A stretch of DNA of 64,000 nt, from NCBI GenBank assembly GCA_041687395.1, contig JAWLCA010000019.1:1-64000 (forward strand). Reading direction: 5' to 3'. Below are positions 60,056 to 64,000 of the stretch, one piece after another. Source of the stretch: JAWLCA01 sp041687395. GTDB taxonomy: Bacteria > Pseudomonadota > Alphaproteobacteria > Rhodobacterales > Rhodobacteraceae. The position numbers and the translations under genes are program-made. The notes under the pieces are model-generated. The model was not told the DNA's origin. It saw nothing but the letters and a program-made list of their open reading frames with translations, and searched no databases. Positions within the stretch are counted from its first letter, which is position 1; each line of letters starts with the position of its first letter.

Positions 60056-62773
60056 GTGAGCGACCGCCCGGAACCCCCTGAAAACACGGATGAAACCCCG
60101 CCGCGCCAGCCGACGGGCCCGACGATCTCCATCGAAGAGGAGATGAAGGCCAGCTACCTGGATTACGCGATGAGCGTGATCGTCAGCCGTGCGATCCCGG
60201 ATCTGCGCGACGGATTGAAACCCGTTCACCGGCGCATTCTTTATGCGATGTCGGAAACCGGCAACACTTTCGACAAGCCCTACCGCAAATCCGCCCGCCC
60301 CGTGGGCGACGTGATGGGGAAATACCACCCCCACGGCGACTCGGCGATATACGACGCGCTGGTGCGCATGGCACAGCCTTTCAGCATGTCGCTCAAGCTT
60401 CTGGACGGGCAGGGAAATTTCGGGTCGATGGACGGGGACAACGCCGCCGCCATGCGCTACACCGAGGTCCGGATGGACCGGCCGGCGAACTTCCTTTTGG
60501 CCGACATCGACAAGGACACCGTCGATTTCCAGGACAACTATGACGGCAAGGACGAGGAACCGACCGTCCTGCCGGCGCGGTTCCCGAACATGCTGGTCAA
60601 CGGCGCGGGCGGCATCGCCGTGGGCATGGCGACCAACATCCCGCCGCACAACTTGGGCGAGGTAGTGGATGCCACTCTGGCGCTTATCGAGAACCCGGAT
60701 CTGACCAGCGAACAGCTGATGGAGTACGTGCCTGCTCCCGATTTTCCCACCGGCGCTTTGATCCTGGGCCGTTCCGGCGCACGCAAGGCGTATCTGGAAG
60801 GGCGCGGCTCCGTCATCATCCGCTCCAAGACCCGGATCGAGGAGATCCGCAAGGACCGCTTCGCCATCATCGTCGACGAGATCCCCTATCAGGTGAACAA
60901 GTCCACGATGATCGAGAAGATCGCCGAACAGGTGCGCGACAAGAAGATCGAGGGCGTCGCGCATGTGCAGGACGAATCCGACCGGTCCGGTGTACGCGTG
61001 GTGATCGAGTTGAAACGCGACGCCACGCCCGACGTGGTGCTGAACCAGCTCTATCGCTTCACGCCGATGCAGACCTCGTTCGGGTGCAACATGCTGGCGC
61101 TTAACGGTGGCCGGCCCGAACAGCTGACGCTGCGTGATTTCCTGGCGTATTTCATTACCTTCCGCGAGGAAGTTGTGGCGCGACGCACGGCGTTCGAATT
61201 GCGCAAGGCGCGCGAACGCAGCCACATCCTGTGCGGTCTGGCCGTTGCCGTGTCGAACGTGGACGAGGTGGTGGCGACAATCCGCGGCTCGGCCGACCCG
61301 GCAGAGGCGCGGGAAAAGCTGATGACCCGCCGCTGGCCCGCGCGCGAGATTGCCGAATACATCAACCTGATCGATGACCCCAGTCACAAGGTCAACGAGG
61401 ACGGCACCTATTACCTGTCGGAAACGCAGGCCCGGGCGATCCTCGAGTTGCGCCTGCAGCGCCTGACCGCGATGGGCGTGAAGGAAATCACCGACGAGTT
61501 GCAGGAGCTTGCTGCCAAGATCCGGGATTATCTTGCCATCCTGCGCTCGCGCGAGCGGATCATGGAGATCATCTCGAACGAGTTGCGAGAGGTAAAAGAG
61601 CTGTTCGCCGTCCCCCGCCGGACCGAGATTGCCGACTGGGCCGGCGACATGGAGGACGAGGATCTGATCGAGCGCGAGGACATGGTCGTGACCGTGACCT
61701 CGGGCGGCTACATCAAGCGCACGCCGCTGGCCGAATTCCGGGCGCAGCGCCGCGGCGGCAAGGGCTTGTCGGGCATGGCGACCAAGGAAGAAGACGTGGT
61801 GACCACGCTCTTCGTTGCCAATACCCATACCCAGCTGCTGTTCTTCACCACTGAAGGCATGGTCTACAAGCTGAAGACCTGGCGCCTGCCGCAGGGCGGG
61901 CGCACGTCCAAGGGCAAGGCGATCGTCAACATCCTGCCGATCCCCTCGGGCGTGTCGGTGGCCGCGATCATGCCGGTGGATCGCGACGAGGATGACTGGG
62001 ATCAGCTGCAGATCTTCTTTGCCACCTCGGATGGCGATGTGCGCCGCAATGCGCTGTCCGATTTCACCAACGTGATGCGCAACGGTAAGATCGCGATGAA
62101 ACTGCCCGAGGGTGTCAGCCTCGTGAACGCCCGGATCTGCACCGAGGATGACGACGTCATGCTGGTCACCGCCGGTGGCCGCGCGATCCGCTTCCCGACG
62201 ACCGAGGTGCGCGTCTTCAAGGGCCGCGATTCCACGGGCGTGCGCGGCATCCGCCTGGCCGAAGGCGACAGGGTCGTCAGCATGGCGATCATTCGCCACT
62301 TCGAGGCCTCACCGGAAGAGCGCGCGGCCTATCTGAAGCAGCGCCGCCTGGTCGCCGGTGCGCCCGACGACGGTGAGGTCGATGAGGACGAAGCCGCGGT
62401 GGAGGCGGGGCAGCTCTCCACGGAACGCTACGCCGAGATGTCGGCGGCCGAGGATCTGATCCTGACGATCACGGCGCGCGGGTCGGGGAAGCTGTCGTCA
62501 AGCCATGACTACCCGGTGCGCGGGCGCGGCGGCCAGGGCGTGGCCGCCATCGACCGCGCGATGCGCGGCGGCCCGCTGGTCGCCAGCTTCCCGGTGGACC
62601 CCGCCGATCAGATCATGCTCGCCACCTCGACAGGTCAGTCGATCCGGGTGCCGATCGAAGGCATCTCGTTCCGGTCGCGCAGCGCGGGCGGCGTGAAGGT
62701 CTTCGATACCGGTCGCGGCGAGGTCGTCGTCTCCGTCGCACGGATCGCCGATCAGGGTGAGGCCGAGGACTGA
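60056..62773 (+). CDS. gyrA: DNA gyrase subunit A
   Basis: This 905-aa type-II topoisomerase subunit has the catalytic tyrosine Y135 (AAMRYTEVRM) and a winged-helix/tower region. Its C-terminal beta-pinwheel includes the GyrA box QRRGGKG. The quinolone-resistance region reads HPHGDSAIYDALVRMAQPFS with Ser96 and Asp100 unchanged from sensitive forms. The start is GTG at 60056. The 3' end overlaps the convergent antiporter-like gene by 22 nt. Confidence 0.98.
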   Translation: MSDRPEPPENTDETPPRQPTGPTISIEEEMKASYLDYAMSVIVSRAIPDLRDGLKPVHRRILYAMSETGNTFDKPYRKSARPVGDVMGKYHPHGDSAIYDALVRMAQPFSMSLKLLDGQGNFGSMDGDNAAAMRYTEVRMDRPANFLLADIDKDTVDFQDNYDGKDEEPTVLPARFPNMLVNGAGGIAVGMATNIPPHNLGEVVDATLALIENPDLTSEQLMEYVPAPDFPTGALILGRSGARKAYLEGRGSVIIRSKTRIEEIRKDRFAIIVDEIPYQVNKSTMIEKIAEQVRDKKIEGVAHVQDESDRSGVRVVIELKRDATPDVVLNQLYRFTPMQTSFGCNMLALNGGRPEQLTLRDFLAYFITFREEVVARRTAFELRKARERSHILCGLAVAVSNVDEVVATIRGSADPAEAREKLMTRRWPAREIAEYINLIDDPSHKVNEDGTYYLSETQARAILELRLQRLTAMGVKEITDELQELAAKIRDYLAILRSRERIMEIISNELREVKELFAVPRRTEIADWAGDMEDEDLIEREDMVVTVTSGGYIKRTPLAEFRAQRRGGKGLSGMATKEEDVVTTLFVANTHTQLLFFTTEGMVYKLKTWRLPQGGRTSKGKAIVNILPIPSGVSVAAIMPVDRDEDDWDQLQIFFATSDGDVRRNALSDFTNVMRNGKIAMKLPEGVSLVNARICTEDDDVMLVTAGGRAIRFPTTEVRVFKGRDSTGVRGIRLAEGDRVVSMAIIRHFEASPEERAAYLKQRRLVAGAPDDGEVDEDEAAVEAGQLSTERYAEMSAAEDLILTITARGSGKLSSSHDYPVRGRGGQGVAAIDRAMRGGPLVASFPVDPADQIMLATSTGQSIRVPIEGISFRSRSAGGVKVFDTGRGEVVVSVARIADQGEAED

Positions 62774-64000
62774 GCCGGCTCGGGCTCTTTCGGCGTCACG
62801 GCTGCAGGGCCCGGCTGCGTTCGTTCGGTCTGCCTGGCTTCTTTCCGGGACACTTCGTCTTTCGGGTCGGGGGGCATTAGGTCGGGGGGCAGTTTCACGC
62901 CGCGTTTCCTTGCGCTTTCCCGGACCGCCTCCTGCAGGGCGCGATTGCGCTGCATCAGTCGGCGGAACCGCGCCTCTGACAGGGCCAGAAGCGTGCAGGG
63001 GCTGATTGCCACGATCTGTGCCCGCCGCCTGGTGCGGGCCAGCAGCGCAAGCTGCCCGAACATCTCACCCCGGCCCAGGCGGACCTTCTGCCCGGCCACT
63101 TCGCTTTCGACGGCGCCCGACGCGATGAAATAAACCGAGCGCGGGATCTCGTCCTTGCGGATCAGCACGGTGCCCGGTTCTGCGTAGACCGTGACCAGTG
63201 CCCGCGTCAGCCGCTTGCGCGCGGCCTCGTCCATGTCGGCGAAAAGCGGGAACTGCCGCACCAGATCGACCTTCTGCACCGCCAGATCCAGCTTTGGTTG
63301 CGCCTCCAACTCGGCCCGGGCGGCGCCGACCTGCTGCGAGAGCGTGGTGTAGAGTTCCGGCCCGATCAGCCCGTCGGCCCGCAGGATGTCGTATTCGCGT
63401 TCTTCCAGCCGCAAGGCGGTGCGGCGGATATACTGGCGCTCCAGCTGTTCGGAGTATCCGGGGTATTGCAGCCGCAGCCCCTCAAGGGCGCTTTCGGTCT
63501 CTTCCTCGCGCCGGTGCAGCAACTCGTGCAGCAACTCGGCCACGCGGCGGCCGTGGATCCGGCGGATCTTGGCATCGATATACTGGTGCAGTTCGCTCAG
63601 GATGAGGCGCTGATTCAGCAGGATCTCGAACCGCTCGGCAGTGAGCCGCGCCATCAACCCAGACAGGCGCAGCCGGTTGTGCAGGAAGGTGGCCAGCCGA
63701 TAGCCGGTGCCGTAACCCAGCGCCTTTCTCCCCGCGCGCCGGTATTCGCTTCGCCCGCCCATCCGCGTCGCCTCGATCAGACGATCGGCATCCAGCAGCA
63801 TCCGTTCGATCAGCCGCAACGAGATCAGCTGCTGGCGGAAGTTTTCAAGGATCAGATCACGCTCGCGCCCGGCCAGCGCGACCAGTCCCAGCGTGATGCG
63901 GTCGCGGTCCAAGATGCCGGCGCCCTCCTCGGCAGCGCGGACGGCGGCATCGAGCCGTTCGCCGAACCGCTTTGCCTCGGACCGGACGGTATCGCGCGAC
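62752..64000 (-). CDS. Antiporter-like protein with cyclic-nucleotide-binding domain (5' end off window)
   Basis: Only the C-terminal 415 or so residues are visible. The frame remains open to the window edge and the start lies beyond it. The visible part has a long helical region rich in Arg, Glu and Leu. A cyclic-nucleotide-binding domain follows (PLFADMDEAARKRLTRALVT, SVYFIASGAVESEVAGQKVR, RGEMFGQLALLAR). A proline-rich tail ends the protein. This resembles the soluble half of CPA1/NhaP-type Na+/H+ antiporters such as SOS1-like proteins. The membrane part is not seen, so the transporter call is inference. Confidence 0.6.
   Translation of the reverse strand, partial: SRDTVRSEAKRFGERLDAAVRAAEEGAGILDRDRITLGLVALAGRERDLILENFRQQLISLRLIERMLLDADRLIEATRMGGRSEYRRAGRKALGYGTGYRLATFLHNRLRLSGLMARLTAERFEILLNQRLILSELHQYIDAKIRRIHGRRVAELLHELLHRREEETESALEGLRLQYPGYSEQLERQYIRRTALRLEEREYDILRADGLIGPELYTTLSQQVGAARAELEAQPKLDLAVQKVDLVRQFPLFADMDEAARKRLTRALVTVYAEPGTVLIRKDEIPRSVYFIASGAVESEVAGQKVRLGRGEMFGQLALLARTRRRAQIVAISPCTLLALSEARFRRLMQRNRALQEAVRESARKRGVKLPPDLMPPDPKDEVSRKEARQTERTQPGPAAVTPKEPEPAQSSASP

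Noticed and set aside
59942..62299. Minus-strand 785-codon frame opposite gyrA
   Set aside because: It is the antisense shadow of gyrA, His/Arg/Asp-rich with no domain features.
1..64000. CRISPR arrays, rRNA genes and riboswitches
   Set aside because: No regularly spaced direct repeats of 25-40 bases, no rRNA-like stretches and no recognisable riboswitch core were seen on reading the intergenic regions.

Overview
The window is high-GC DNA from an alphaproteobacterium, most likely a member of the Rhodobacteraceae (Roseobacter/Paracoccus type). This is inferred from protein resemblance, a Usg-family gene, GatB and GyrA of alphaproteobacterial type, and the many short tyrosine-recombinase and IS remnants usual in that family. 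No database search was possible, so the genus is unknown.

The window has two halves joined at a tRNA-Asn(GTT) gene (44333-44407, minus strand). Right of it (44.4-64 kb) is ordinary chromosomal core: an MBL hydrolase, an orphan sensor kinase, a J-domain protein, BolA, gatB, a lytic-transglycosylase-like lipoprotein, an acyltransferase, pepN, a photolyase/cryptochrome with its DUF2256 partner, a DedA-type protein, dsbB, arginase, usg, gyrA, and the 3' part of an antiporter-like gene with a cyclic-nucleotide-binding domain. Left of it (0-44.3 kb) is accessory DNA. A 691-aa integrase abuts the 3' end of the tRNA. Further left are two more tyrosine recombinases, a DUF3987 ATPase with small partner genes, a HelD-like helicase, decayed IS630/IS21/IS66 (and possibly IS30) pieces, an AI-2E transporter pseudogene and a flavodoxin fragment.

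The most interesting block is 6.3-21.6 kb: a complete catabolic locus. A CUT2-type sugar/polyol ABC transporter (6333-10864, minus) diverges from a plus-strand operon (11081-21582). The operon encodes an unusual regulator (winged helix fused to a family-1 solute-binding domain), an acetoin-reductase-like SDR, a divergent M24 protein, TPP-dependent E1 alpha and beta, a double-lipoyl E2-like scaffold with a degenerate catalytic domain, an aldehyde dehydrogenase, a second E2 with an intact catalytic domain but no lipoyl domain, and a second SDR. A perfect 11-bp inverted repeat lies in the divergent promoter. My inference: a small polyol or sugar is imported, oxidised to an alpha-ketol or diketone, cleaved by an acetoin-dehydrogenase-like complex into an acyl-CoA plus an aldehyde, and the aldehyde is oxidised. 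The split E2 resembles the E3-binding-protein arrangement of mitochondrial PDH. No E3 gene is present locally.

The 24.6-32 kb stretch holds small genes with a stress flavour: an EcfG-like sigma factor, an OmpA-like lipoprotein, a Crp/Fnr regulator, a DUF883 protein, a tiny membrane peptide, a nitrilase-superfamily hydrolase and a PHB-depolymerase-family esterase. The 32.4-36.2 kb stretch is a minus-strand mobile-element module (DUF3987 ATPase, MazF-like protein, two unknowns) with iteron-like repeats upstream. At 0.6-5.5 kb, an excisionase-like HTH gene, a 606-aa integrase, its tightly coupled partner, a LysR regulator and a DJ-1/PfpI protein all run in one direction.
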